Of a stretch of 32,569 nucleotides of DNA, positions 7,616 through 15,260 are shown piece after piece (the stretch's first letter is position 1; each line of letters begins with the position of its first letter). The stretch is from Aquabacterium olei. Lineage in GTDB: Bacteria > Pseudomonadota > Gammaproteobacteria > Burkholderiales > Burkholderiaceae_C. The position numbers and the translations under genes are program-made. The DNA lies in contig JAJUHM010000006.1 in NCBI GenBank assembly GCA_029279925.1, positions 1-32,569 of the forward strand, written 5' to 3'. A model generated the notes under the pieces. That model was not told the origin of the DNA, searched no databases, and worked only from the letters and a program-made list of their open reading frames with translations.

Positions 7616-8191
7616 ATGCAAGCCCTGACCGTCTGTGAGTTGCCGATCGACTTTGCCCCGGCTGCCTTTCGCATCAAGTGCGTGAGCGAGCCGTGGGAGC
7701 GACGCGAGGCCCTGGCGCTGCGTCGTGCGGTGTTCTGCGTCGAGCAGGGCCTCTTCGTCGGCAACGACCTCGATGCCATCGACGCCGACGCCACCCTGCT
7801 GGTGGCCTGCGCCTGCGTGGCGGGCGAGTGCGACCAGGTGGTGGGCACGGTGCGCATCCACGAGGCCCAGCCCGGTGTGTGGTGGGGCTCGCGCCTGGCG
7901 GTGCACCCGTCCTACCGGCATCTCGGCCGGCTGGGGGCCACGCTGATACGCCTGGCGGTCAGCATGGCCCATGCGCGGGGCGCGACGGCATTCTGGGCGC
8001 ACGTGCAGCAGCAGAACGTCGCGTTGTTCGAGAAGCTGAACTGGCACCTGCATGGGCCGGTGCAGTTGCATGGCCGGCCTCATGGCCTGATGGAGGCCAG
8101 CTTGGCGCACTACCCGCCATGCCATGAACCGGACTGGGGCTACTTCACGCTGCCGCAGGCCCGTGCGCGCGCTGGGGGGAACGGGGCATGA
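7616..8191 (+). CDS. nitE: MSMEG_0567 N-terminal/Sll0786-type GNAT N-acetyltransferase
   Basis: This is a 191-residue GCN5-type acyltransferase. The fold is seen from EPWERREALALRRAVFCVEQGLF (about 25-47) through the strand VVGTVRIHE to the acyl-CoA loop RHLGRLGATLIRLAVSMA, a variant of the R-X-X-G-X-G/A box. The FCVEQGLF segment also resembles LuxI/GNAT acyl-homoserine-lactone-like folds. AAGGAG at 7604-7609 supports the ATG at 7616, 27 nt after nitD. Its stop overlaps the nitF start by ATGA (8188-8191). In Mycobacterium smegmatis the same two domains are one protein (MSMEG_0567), while here and in Synechocystis they are separate. Substrate unknown. Confidence 0.9.
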   Translation: MQALTVCELPIDFAPAAFRIKCVSEPWERREALALRRAVFCVEQGLFVGNDLDAIDADATLLVACACVAGECDQVVGTVRIHEAQPGVWWGSRLAVHPSYRHLGRLGATLIRLAVSMAHARGATAFWAHVQQQNVALFEKLNWHLHGPVQLHGRPHGLMEASLAHYPPCHEPDWGYFTLPQARARAGGNGA

Positions 8192-9258
8192 GCACCGCTC
8201 ACCCACGCGCGCCCCAGAGGCTCCCGCTCGACCTCGCGGCCCTGACCGTCCAGCTGCGTGCCAGCCGTGGCTTCGTGCACAAGCAGGACATCGCCGGGGT
8301 GGCGCAGGTGCTCTCGCGCCACCTGCCCGGCGGCTTGGGCGACACCACGCTGGCCCAGCAGGCCGGCATCGGCCTGGGCGACGACTGTGCCGTCATCCCC
8401 GATGGGCACGGCGATCACCTGCTGCTGGCCATTGAAGGCCTGGTCGAGGACTTCGTCAGCGAGATGCCTTGGTTTGCCGGCTACAGCGCCGTCATGGTCA
8501 ACCTCAGTGACATTGCCGCCATGGGTGGCCGGCCCATCGCGGTGGTCGATGCGCTGTGGAGTGATGGGGTCGGGCAGGCAGAGCCCATCGTGCAAGGCAT
8601 GGCCGCCGCCTCGGCCGCCTATGGCGTGCCCATCGTCGGCGGGCACAGCAACGCACGCGCGCCCCGGCCGCAACTCGCGGTGGCGGTGCTGGGCAAGGCC
8701 CGGCGTCTGTTGAGCAGCTTCGCGGCACGGCCGGGTCAGCGGTTGCTGATGGCCGTGGACCTGCGCGGGCAATGGGAGGGCGGCTACCCGTTCTGGAATG
8801 CGTCGACGCGGACTCCGACCGACTGCCTCCGGGCCGACCTCGCCTTGTTGCCCCAGCTGGCCGAGGACGGGCTGTGCGCCGCCGCGAAGGACATCAGCAT
8901 GGCGGGCGTGCTGGGCACGGTCCTCATGATGCTCGAGTGCTCGCAAGTCGGCGCCACGGTGGACCTTGCTGCCTTGCCGCATCCGCCCGGGCATGGGCCT
9001 GCCGAAGGGCTGCCCGCGTTGCTGCGGTGGCTGCAGGCCTTTCCGAGCTTCGGCTATGTGCTGGCCGTGGACGGTGACCATGTGGCGGCGGTGTGTGCGC
9101 GCTTCCACGCCCGCGGGATGGCCTGTGCGCCGATCGGCACGGTGCAGGGGGGCAGTGCCCTGCAACTGCAAAGCGGCCCGGACAGCGACCTCGCGCTGCT
9201 GTGGGACTGGGCCGCGCACCCCTTCATCGTGCCGCGGTGCGAGCGGGAGGCCCCATGA
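8188..9258 (+). CDS. nitF: AIR synthase-related (PurM/SelD-like) protein, MSMEG_0567 C-terminal/Sll0787 family
   Basis: This 356-residue protein of the PurM/ThiL/SelD ATP-binding superfamily has the characteristic GDDCAV at residues 64-69 (Mg-ATP aspartates) and a middle region MVNLSDIAAMGGRPIAVVDALW, followed by GVPIVGGHSNARAP. That order matches AIR synthase-like N-terminal and C-terminal domains. Such enzymes phosphorylate or activate carbonyl/amide-like groups with ATP. In the Nit1C context the substrate is unknown. Start and stop overlap neighbours by ATGA on both sides (8188-8191 with nitE, 9255-9258 with the glycosyltransferase), implying strict co-translation. Confidence 0.9.
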   Translation: MSTAHPRAPQRLPLDLAALTVQLRASRGFVHKQDIAGVAQVLSRHLPGGLGDTTLAQQAGIGLGDDCAVIPDGHGDHLLLAIEGLVEDFVSEMPWFAGYSAVMVNLSDIAAMGGRPIAVVDALWSDGVGQAEPIVQGMAAASAAYGVPIVGGHSNARAPRPQLAVAVLGKARRLLSSFAARPGQRLLMAVDLRGQWEGGYPFWNASTRTPTDCLRADLALLPQLAEDGLCAAAKDISMAGVLGTVLMMLECSQVGATVDLAALPHPPGHGPAEGLPALLRWLQAFPSFGYVLAVDGDHVAAVCARFHARGMACAPIGTVQGGSALQLQSGPDSDLALLWDWAAHPFIVPRCEREAP

Positions 9259-10445
9259 AGGCCGACCGACTCCGGATCGCCTTGCTCATGCACTCGCTCA
9301 ACCCGCGGGGCGGGGTGGTGCACACGCTGGAACTGGCCGATGCGCTGGTGGCCCAGGGCCACGACGTGACCGTGATGGCAGCCGCCGCAGCAGGTCAGAC
9401 CCTGTTCAGGGCCACGCGGGCGCGGCTGTCGATCGCGCCGCTTTCAGCCGGCCCGTCCGGGCTCGTGAACATGGTGCGCCATCGCATTGACGCCATGACC
9501 GATCACCTGCGTACATGGAGCGCGTTGGCGGACATCGATGTCTTTCACTCGCAGGACAGCATCACCGCCAATGCCCTGGCCAACCTGACCGAAGAGGGCA
9601 GGGTGGGGGGCTACGTGCGCACGGTTCACCACCTTGACGCGTTCGACGAGCCGCCACTCACGGCATGGCAGGCCAGGGGCGTGACCACCGCCAGCCTGCT
9701 GCTGTGCGTGAGCGACCTGTGGCAAGGTGTGTTGCGCCGCGACTGGGCGCGCGAGGCCCGGCGCGTGCACAACGGCGTGAACCTGCAGCGCTACACCCCT
9801 GTCGTGACGGACGAGCAGGCCGCCATGGACCGCGAAGCCTTGTGTGCGCTGGGCGTTCAGCCCGCAGGGCCGGTGTGGCTGGCCGTGGGCGGCGTCGAGG
9901 CCCGCAAGAACACCGTCGCGTTGCTACAGGCCTTTGCGCGTGTGCGCCGGTTGGTTCCACAAGCTCAGTTGGTGATCGCCGGTGGCGCGAGCCTTCTTCA
10001 GCATGACGCAGCCGTGCAGGCCTTCCAGACCCTTCGACACGAGGCCGGCCTGGCCCCGGGGCAGCCCCATGCCGATCGCCTGGTGTGCACGGGGCCGGTC
10101 TCCGATGCCGTTCTCGCTGCACTGTACCGACGGGCCCGCGCACTCGTGATGCCGTCCCTCAAGGAGGGCTTCGGGCTGGTGGCTCTGGAGGCCATGGCGT
10201 GCGGGACGCCCGCCCTCGTCTCGCGCCGTGCGCCCTTCACAGAGCACTTCCGCGAAGGCGAGGTCTTCTGGGTCGACCCGCTCGATGTGGACGACATCGC
10301 CCGCGGCCTCGTGCAGAGCCTCGATCCGGATCACCACAGCGCCCTGGCGCACCAGGCCCGCGACGTGTGCCAGCGCTTCAGCTGGGCGGCCTCGGCCACC
10401 CGCCACATCGACCTTTACCAGCACCACCTTGCCTGCCATGCCTGA
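9255..10445 (+). CDS. MSMEG_0565-family GT4 glycosyltransferase
   Basis: This is a 396-residue retaining glycosyltransferase with GT-B fold. The N-terminal Rossmann domain begins RIALLMHSLNPRGGVVHTLELADAL (about 7-31), with the donor-side domain from about residue 200 (WLAVGGVEARKNTVALLQAF). The GT4 signature E-X7-E is E304 and E312 within KEGFGLVALEAMACG. No membrane segment is seen. The frame is open further upstream to 9093, but the ATG at 9255 overlaps the nitF stop by ATGA and starts exactly at the domain. This gene is present in the Mycobacterium Nit1C cluster but not in the minimal seven-gene nitBCDEFGH set. It suggests that the cluster handles a glycosylatable small molecule; acceptor and sugar are unknown. 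Confidence 0.92.
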   Translation: MKADRLRIALLMHSLNPRGGVVHTLELADALVAQGHDVTVMAAAAAGQTLFRATRARLSIAPLSAGPSGLVNMVRHRIDAMTDHLRTWSALADIDVFHSQDSITANALANLTEEGRVGGYVRTVHHLDAFDEPPLTAWQARGVTTASLLLCVSDLWQGVLRRDWAREARRVHNGVNLQRYTPVVTDEQAAMDREALCALGVQPAGPVWLAVGGVEARKNTVALLQAFARVRRLVPQAQLVIAGGASLLQHDAAVQAFQTLRHEAGLAPGQPHADRLVCTGPVSDAVLAALYRRARALVMPSLKEGFGLVALEAMACGTPALVSRRAPFTEHFREGEVFWVDPLDVDDIARGLVQSLDPDHHSALAHQARDVCQRFSWAASATRHIDLYQHHLACHA

Positions 10446-10728
10446 AATGCACTTCACCGTCCGCTGGCCGGACGGCACCGAACAGACCTGCTATTCGCCC
10501 TCCCTGGTTGTGCGCGAGCACCTGACGGCCGGGCAGCGCTACCCGCTGCCGGAGTTCCTGCAGCGCACCCACACCGCCCTGTCGATCGCGTCCGAGCGCG
10601 TGCGAGAAAAGTACGGCTTTGCCTGCTCGCGCGCCATGGACCAGTGGGCCGAGATCGAAAGCCAGGCCGAGCGCCACACCCCGTCCCCCCAGGCCGAGGT
10701 CATGGTCCTGCATTTCGACCCTGCCTGA
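10438..10728 (+). CDS. nitG: MSMEG_0570-family nitrogen-starvation response protein
   Basis: This small 96-residue soluble protein begins MPEMHFTVRWPDGTEQTCYSPSLVV and matches the MSMEG_0570/Slr0801-like family by sequence pattern and by position before the flavoprotein gene. The pattern FTVRWPDG...CYSPS...YPLPEFLQRTHTALSIASERVREKYGFACSRA is well kept. No catalytic motif is recognised. It starts 8 bp inside the end of the glycosyltransferase gene, so it is translationally coupled. The frame extends upstream but inside the glycosyltransferase, so the ATG at 10438 is the sensible start. Function is unknown; a binding partner or subunit of the neighbouring oxidoreductase is possible. Confidence 0.85.
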   Translation: MPEMHFTVRWPDGTEQTCYSPSLVVREHLTAGQRYPLPEFLQRTHTALSIASERVREKYGFACSRAMDQWAEIESQAERHTPSPQAEVMVLHFDPA

Positions 10729-10784
10729 CAGCGCCGCCATTCCTCTTTTCCACACACGCACCCACCCTCCGCGAGGACCCGACC

Positions 10785-12074
10785 ATGCACGCCCACCCTT
10801 CATCCGATCCTGCCCATCACGCCGTTCTCATCGTCGGAGGCGGCCAGGCGGCGCTGTCGCTCAGTTACTACCTGCAGCAACGCAGCATCGACCACCTCGT
10901 GCTGGAGAAGCACACGCCCATGCACGCGTGGCGCACCCAGCGCTGGGACGCCTTCTGTCTGGTGACGCCCAACTGGCAGTGCAAGCTGCCGGGTCATGAC
11001 TACGACGGCCCCGAGCCCCACGGCTTCATGAAGAAGGACCAGATCGTGGCGTATCTCGAGGCCTTCCTGAAGAAGGTGAACCCGCCGATGCTGACCGGCG
11101 TGACGGTGCAGCACGTCAAGGCCCGTCCGGAAGGGGGCTATGCCGTGCAGACCACGGCCGGTCTGTTCACCGCCGATCAGGTGGTGGTGGCGTCCGGCGG
11201 ATACCACGAGCCTGTGGTGCCCCGCCTGGCCGAACGCCTGCCGGCCCACATCACCCAGCTGCACTCGGAGCAGTACCGCAACCCGCAGAGCCTGCCTGAA
11301 GGGGGCGTGCTGGTGGTGGGCTCCGGCCAGTCCGGGGCGCAGATTGCCGAAGACCTGCACCTGGCCGGCAAGCAGGTGCACCTGGCGGTCGGCGACGCGC
11401 CGCGGTGTGCGCGCTTCTACCGCGGCCGTGATGTGGTCGACTGGCTGGCCGACATGGGCTACTACGACATGCCGGTGGACCAGCACCCGCTGCGCGAAGG
11501 CGTGCGCGACAACACCAACCACTATGTGACCGGCCGCGATGGCGGGCGCGACATCGACCTGCGCGCCTTCGCGAAGCAGGGCATGAAGCTGTACGGACTG
11601 CTGGACGGCCTGCAAGACGGTGTGGTCTCGTTCCAGGACAACCTGAAGGCGGCGCTGGACCAGGCCGACAAGGTCTACAACGGGATCAACGCGGCCATCG
11701 ACAAGCACATTGCCGAACAGGGCATCGATGCACCCGCGGGCGAGGTCTACGAGCCGGTCTGGCAACCCGATGGCAACCACACGCGGCTGGATCTGGCGGC
11801 CGAAGGCATCACCTCGGTCATCTGGTGCATCGGCTTCAAGCCGGACTTCAGCTGGCTGGATGCGCCGGTGTTCAACGGCCGGGGCCAGCCGGTGCACCAC
11901 CGGGGCGTCACCCGGCAGGCGGGCCTGTACTTCCTGGGACTGCCGTGGCTGTACACCTGGGGATCGGGCCGGTTCTCGGGCGTGGCGCGCGATGCGCTGT
12001 ACTTGGCCGAGGCCATCGAGAAGCAGGCGCTGCGCGCACCCGTGGCGGCCCGTGAGCCCGCCCTGCACAGCTGA
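10785..12074 (+). CDS. nitH: MSMEG_0569-family flavin-dependent oxidoreductase (FMO/BVMO-like)
   Basis: This is a 429-residue two-dinucleotide-binding flavoprotein. The FAD site is VLIVGGGQAALSLSYYL (residues 14-30, GxGxxA form) and the NAD(P)H site is GVLVVGSGQSGAQIAEDL (174-191, GxGxxG). Between and after them it resembles class B flavin monooxygenases and YUCCA/indole-type FMOs, with a late 'WCIGFKPDFSWLD' segment like the second FAD contact. GAGGA at 10773-10777 supports the ATG at 10785; 56 nt separate it from nitG. This is the last gene of the conserved Nit1C set. It probably oxygenates a nitrogen- or carbon-containing intermediate with NADPH and O2. Exact reaction unknown. Confidence 0.9.
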   Translation: MHAHPSSDPAHHAVLIVGGGQAALSLSYYLQQRSIDHLVLEKHTPMHAWRTQRWDAFCLVTPNWQCKLPGHDYDGPEPHGFMKKDQIVAYLEAFLKKVNPPMLTGVTVQHVKARPEGGYAVQTTAGLFTADQVVVASGGYHEPVVPRLAERLPAHITQLHSEQYRNPQSLPEGGVLVVGSGQSGAQIAEDLHLAGKQVHLAVGDAPRCARFYRGRDVVDWLADMGYYDMPVDQHPLREGVRDNTNHYVTGRDGGRDIDLRAFAKQGMKLYGLLDGLQDGVVSFQDNLKAALDQADKVYNGINAAIDKHIAEQGIDAPAGEVYEPVWQPDGNHTRLDLAAEGITSVIWCIGFKPDFSWLDAPVFNGRGQPVHHRGVTRQAGLYFLGLPWLYTWGSGRFSGVARDALYLAEAIEKQALRAPVAAREPALHS

Positions 12075-12092
12075 CGGGCCATCTGATACGGT

Positions 12093-12108
12093 GTTTTCTG
12101 CAGAAAAC
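12093..12108. promoter_or_regulatory. 16-bp perfect palindrome between nitH and the downstream genes
   Basis: GTTTTCTGCAGAAAAC is perfectly self-complementary over 16 bp and AT-rich compared with its GC-rich surroundings. It lies 19 bp after the nitH stop and 41 bp before the next ATG. It could be a regulator operator for a secondary promoter. As RNA it has no room for a loop and no U-tract follows, so it is a poor terminator. No regulator is identified. Confidence 0.45.
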
Positions 12109-12149
12109 TGATCACACCATCCCAGGCCGCCGTGCGGGAGCATGGCGGC

Positions 12150-12872
12150 ATGACATCGGATCTCACCTCCACCGGCGCTGAGCAGGACGCGCCATCCCGC
12201 CTGACTTCTGTCGCACGCCGCGGGCTGTTGCGCTGTGCCGTGCCCCTGGCGCAGGGCGGCGACGGCGCCCCGGTTGACGAACTGGTCAGCCGGATCCGCG
12301 AGCTGGCCGGTCAGGACATGGCCTCCGCCCGCATCGTGTGGGCCCAGCGCCTCGCCATCGAGGCACTGGTCCACAGTCCCAACATCGCGCTGCGCGAGCA
12401 CCTCTTGCCCGATCTGCTGACTGGGGCCCTGGCCGGCACCTTGTCCTGGCGCCAGGACCTCACCCTGGCCTCTGCACGGTCGCTGGTCCAGGCACAGCCG
12501 CTGGAGCGCGGCTGGCACCTGAACGGCTTGCTCGACGACGTGCCCAACCTGCAATGGGAGGGCTATGTGGTCGTGTGCCCGGTGCGCTTTGATGCGCAGG
12601 TGGGCCAGCCCCAGCGCTGGGCCTGGGTGGTCCTGCGCAGTGAAGAGGACGGTCTGCGCCACGTGATCGACGTGGCCCGTCCCCAGGACGTGGCCACCGC
12701 CAGCGGCACCGTCCGCCTGAACAACGTCTATTTCCGTGAGGACGAGCTGCTGGCCGACGACCCGCACCGCCTCGCCCTGCACCTGCAACTGCTCGATCAG
12801 GCCCTGCGTCCCGCGATGATGGCGGCGGCGCTGAGCCGGCCTGCGCCTGTCCACAAGAAGTACGAGGTCTGA
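12150..12872 (+). CDS. Truncated acyl-CoA dehydrogenase-like protein (N-terminal and middle domains only)
   Basis: The frame encodes about 240 residues. The first part resembles the helical N-terminal domain of acyl-CoA dehydrogenases (GLLRCAVPLAQGGDGAPVDELVSRIRELA, then a helix with ARIVWAQRLAIEAL). The second part resembles the beta-barrel middle domain (GWHLNGLLDDVPN, YVVVCPVRFD, then VRLNNVYFREDELL, which matches the usual 'F.dV.VP...LLG' turn). The C-terminal four-helix domain of about 150 residues is absent; the protein ends at PVHKKYEV. I chose the ATG at 12150 because GGGAG at 12136-12140 lies 9 nt before it; a GTG at 12132 is possible. ccoG starts 2 nt downstream. Either a diverged non-catalytic relative or a real small flavin-binding family; medium confidence. 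Confidence 0.6.
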   Translation: MTSDLTSTGAEQDAPSRLTSVARRGLLRCAVPLAQGGDGAPVDELVSRIRELAGQDMASARIVWAQRLAIEALVHSPNIALREHLLPDLLTGALAGTLSWRQDLTLASARSLVQAQPLERGWHLNGLLDDVPNLQWEGYVVVCPVRFDAQVGQPQRWAWVVLRSEEDGLRHVIDVARPQDVATASGTVRLNNVYFREDELLADDPHRLALHLQLLDQALRPAMMAAALSRPAPVHKKYEV

Positions 12873-12874
12873 CC

Positions 12875-14317
12875 ATGTCGTCCACCCCCCGCGTGATTCC
12901 CATTCAGCCCGTGTCCCTGATGCCGGGCGTGGAGGCTGCCAGCAAGGTGCAGCCCAAGTCCGTCAAGGGCCGGTTCAGCCGCCTGCGCTGGCTGATGCTG
13001 GCCCTGACCCAGCTCTTCTTCTTCGGCCTGCCCTGGCTGGAATGGCAGGGCCGCCAGATGGTGCGCTTCGACCTGGAAGCCAAGCGCTTCTACCTGGGCA
13101 GCCTGATCTTCCTGCCGCAGGACCTGATCTTCCTCACCGGCTTGCTGGTGTTCTGCGCGATGCTGCTGTTTGCGGCCACCACCCTGGCCGGCCGCGTGTG
13201 GTGCGGCTTCAGTTGCCCGCAGACGGTGTACACCTCGCTGTTCATGTGGGTCGAGCGGCACACCGAGGGCGACCGCTACCAGCGCATCCGGCTCGATCAG
13301 TCGGGCTGGACCGCCAACAAGCTGCTGCGCCGGGGCGGCAAGCACGCGGTGTGGATCGCCATCAGCCTGTGGACGGGCTTCACCTTCGTGGGCTGGTTCT
13401 CGCCCATCCGCGAGGTCGGGCCGCAGATCCTGCACGGCACCGTCGGCTTCTGGGATGCGTTCTGGAGCCTGTTCTACGGCGTGGCCTGCTATGGCAACGC
13501 AGGTTTCCTGCGCGAGAAGGTGTGCCTGCACATGTGTCCCTACGGCCGCTTCCAGGGTGCCCTGATGGACAGCGAGACCCTGATCGTGGGCTATGACGTG
13601 AAGCGGGGTGAGCCGCGGGGCGTGCCCCGCAAGGGCAGCGACGAGCCCTCGCGCCCGGGCGCCTGTGTGGACTGCACCCTGTGCGTCCAGGTCTGCCCCA
13701 CCGGCGTGGACATCCGCAATGGCCTGCAGGCCGGATGCATCGGCTGCGCGCTGTGCATCGACGCGTGCGATGCCGTCATGGACAAGATCGGTCAGCCGCG
13801 TGGTCTGGTCCGCTACGCCCGGCAGCGCGAGCTTCAGGGCGATGGGTTGACCGGCAAGGCCACCACACCGGGCGGCGTCGGCAGCCTGCTCATGCGCCAC
13901 CGCGTTCGCCTGTATGCTGGCATGATGGGCGGCTTGCTGCTCGCCATGGCCTGGTCGGTGGCGCATCGCCCCGACATCCGTGTGGACGTCATCCGCGACC
14001 GAGGCGTGATGGCCCGCCTGGTCGAGGACGGCGCCGTTGAGAACGTCTACCGCCTGCAACTCATGAACCAGACCGAGCAGCTTCAGCGCATCGCGATCAC
14101 CGTCGAAGGCTTGCCGGGCGCTCAGGTGATGAGCCGGTCGGACATCGTCCTGCCGCCAGTGGCCGACATGCAGTGGACCGTGTCGGTGCGACTGCCCATG
14201 TCCCAGGCCGCCAGGCTGGCAGGTCAGACCCTGCCGATCCGGTTCCAGGTGGCCAGCCGAAGCGCGACGCAGGCCGACCTCGTGTCCGAAGGCAGCACCT
14301 TCATCGTGCCGCGATGA
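12875..14317 (+). CDS. ccoG: Cytochrome c oxidase accessory protein CcoG (FixG/RdxA)
   Basis: This 480-residue inner-membrane Fe-S protein is needed for cbb3-type oxidase biogenesis. Known work in Rhodobacter indicates that it reduces Cu(II) to Cu(I) for insertion into the CuB site. Membrane segments lie at about 38-55, 76-102, 158-176, 192-207 and 345-364. Ferredoxin-type clusters are C264/C267/C270/C274P and C288/C291/C294/C298. Conserved extra Cys pairs are C110/C114 (WCGFSCPQ) and C217/C221 (CLHMCPYG). The last 115 residues form the FixG C-terminal Ig-like domain. It normally sits beside ccoNOPQ; here it follows the Nit1C cluster with no oxidase genes in view. Its stop overlaps the next gene by ATGA. 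Confidence 0.95.
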   Translation: MSSTPRVIPIQPVSLMPGVEAASKVQPKSVKGRFSRLRWLMLALTQLFFFGLPWLEWQGRQMVRFDLEAKRFYLGSLIFLPQDLIFLTGLLVFCAMLLFAATTLAGRVWCGFSCPQTVYTSLFMWVERHTEGDRYQRIRLDQSGWTANKLLRRGGKHAVWIAISLWTGFTFVGWFSPIREVGPQILHGTVGFWDAFWSLFYGVACYGNAGFLREKVCLHMCPYGRFQGALMDSETLIVGYDVKRGEPRGVPRKGSDEPSRPGACVDCTLCVQVCPTGVDIRNGLQAGCIGCALCIDACDAVMDKIGQPRGLVRYARQRELQGDGLTGKATTPGGVGSLLMRHRVRLYAGMMGGLLLAMAWSVAHRPDIRVDVIRDRGVMARLVEDGAVENVYRLQLMNQTEQLQRIAITVEGLPGAQVMSRSDIVLPPVADMQWTVSVRLPMSQAARLAGQTLPIRFQVASRSATQADLVSEGSTFIVPR

Positions 14318-15222
14318 GGCCCCGCGCGGCCGGCGAGACCGGCGCCCGCCATGCAAGCGACAACCTGAGGGGCATGGGCTGGATGGTGCTGGCGATGGCG
14401 GCCTTCGCGCTGGAAGACGCCTTGCTCAAGCAGGTGGCCCGCATGCTGCCGATCGGCCAGGTCCTGGTGCTGTTCGGGATCGGGGGCGCGCTGGTGTTCG
14501 GGCTCTGCCGACGCGAGGGCATGCAGCCCCTCTGGCACGCCGATGCGCGCTCGAAGCCCATGTGGGTGCGGGCCGGATTCGAGATCACCGGCCGCCTGTT
14601 CTATGTGCTGGCCATTGCGCTGACACCGCTGTCTTCCGCGACGGCCATCCTGCAGGCCACGCCGGTGCTGGTGGTGCTGGGCGCACGCTTTTACTTCGGC
14701 GAACGGGTGGGCGCCGTGCGTTGGGTGGCGGTACTGCTGGGCCTGGCCGGCGTCGCCGTGGTCCTGAGGCCGACCGCGGGCGACTTCTCCGTGCTCTCCC
14801 TGCTGACGGTGGTCGGCATGGTGGGCTTCGCCGGGCGTGACCTGGCCAGCCGTGCGGTGCCCGTGACGCTGGGCACGCGCCACCTCGGCTTCTACGGCTT
14901 TCTGGCCGTGGTGGTGGCCGGTGCGCTGTATGCCGTCTGGCAAGGGCAGGCCTGGGTCTGGCCGGATCGCGCGGGCGCGGTGGCCCTGGTTGTGGCCGTG
15001 CTGGTGGGCACCGGGGCCTATGCTTCGCTGATGAAAGCCATGCGCACGGGCGACGTGGCGGCAGTCACGCCATTGCGCTACACGCGGCTGCTGTTTGGCA
15101 TTGGCCTGGGTGTGGTGGCGTTCGATGAGACGGTGGATGCCGCCACCGCGGTGGGATGCGGCGTGATTCTGTGTGCAGGCCTGCTGCTCGCGCTGAACGC
15201 GCGACGGAGCGGCCTGACATAG
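14314..15222 (+). CDS. EamA/DMT-superfamily inner-membrane permease
   Basis: This is a 302-residue protein with about ten hydrophobic segments arranged as two EamA halves (residues about 20-140 and 160-295). Family features include the early acidic helix MAAFALEDALLKQVARML and the second-half motif LMKAMRTGDVAAVTPLRYTRLLFGI. DMT permeases export or exchange metabolites such as amino acids and nucleotides. The frame is open upstream inside ccoG, but the ATG at 14314 overlaps the ccoG stop by ATGA and begins just before the first helix. It closes the plus-strand series that starts at nitB. Substrate cannot be predicted. Confidence 0.88.
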   Translation: MRPRAAGETGARHASDNLRGMGWMVLAMAAFALEDALLKQVARMLPIGQVLVLFGIGGALVFGLCRREGMQPLWHADARSKPMWVRAGFEITGRLFYVLAIALTPLSSATAILQATPVLVVLGARFYFGERVGAVRWVAVLLGLAGVAVVLRPTAGDFSVLSLLTVVGMVGFAGRDLASRAVPVTLGTRHLGFYGFLAVVVAGALYAVWQGQAWVWPDRAGAVALVVAVLVGTGAYASLMKAMRTGDVAAVTPLRYTRLLFGIGLGVVAFDETVDAATAVGCGVILCAGLLLALNARRSGLT

Positions 15223-15231
15223 CGCCACGCC

Positions 15232-15256
15232 CCCGCGTTGTGCCGGGTGACGCGGG
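15232..15256. terminator. Possible bidirectional stem-loop between convergent genes
   Basis: CCCGCGT at 15232-15238 pairs perfectly with ACGCGGG at 15250-15256 around an 11-nt loop. It lies in the 38-bp gap between the convergent permease and dehydrogenase genes. There is no strong U-run on either strand, so intrinsic termination would be weak. Confidence 0.35.
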
Positions 15257-15260
15257 TGTG

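Noticed and set aside
10800-12854. 684-residue minus-strand open frame opposite nitH and the following gene
   Set aside because: Composition is His/Gln/Gly/Arg-rich as in GC-driven shadow frames, and the plus strand carries a clear flavoprotein.
12797-14356. 519-residue minus-strand frame opposite ccoG
   Set aside because: Same shadow pattern, with no recognisable motif; CcoG with all its cysteines is on the plus strand.
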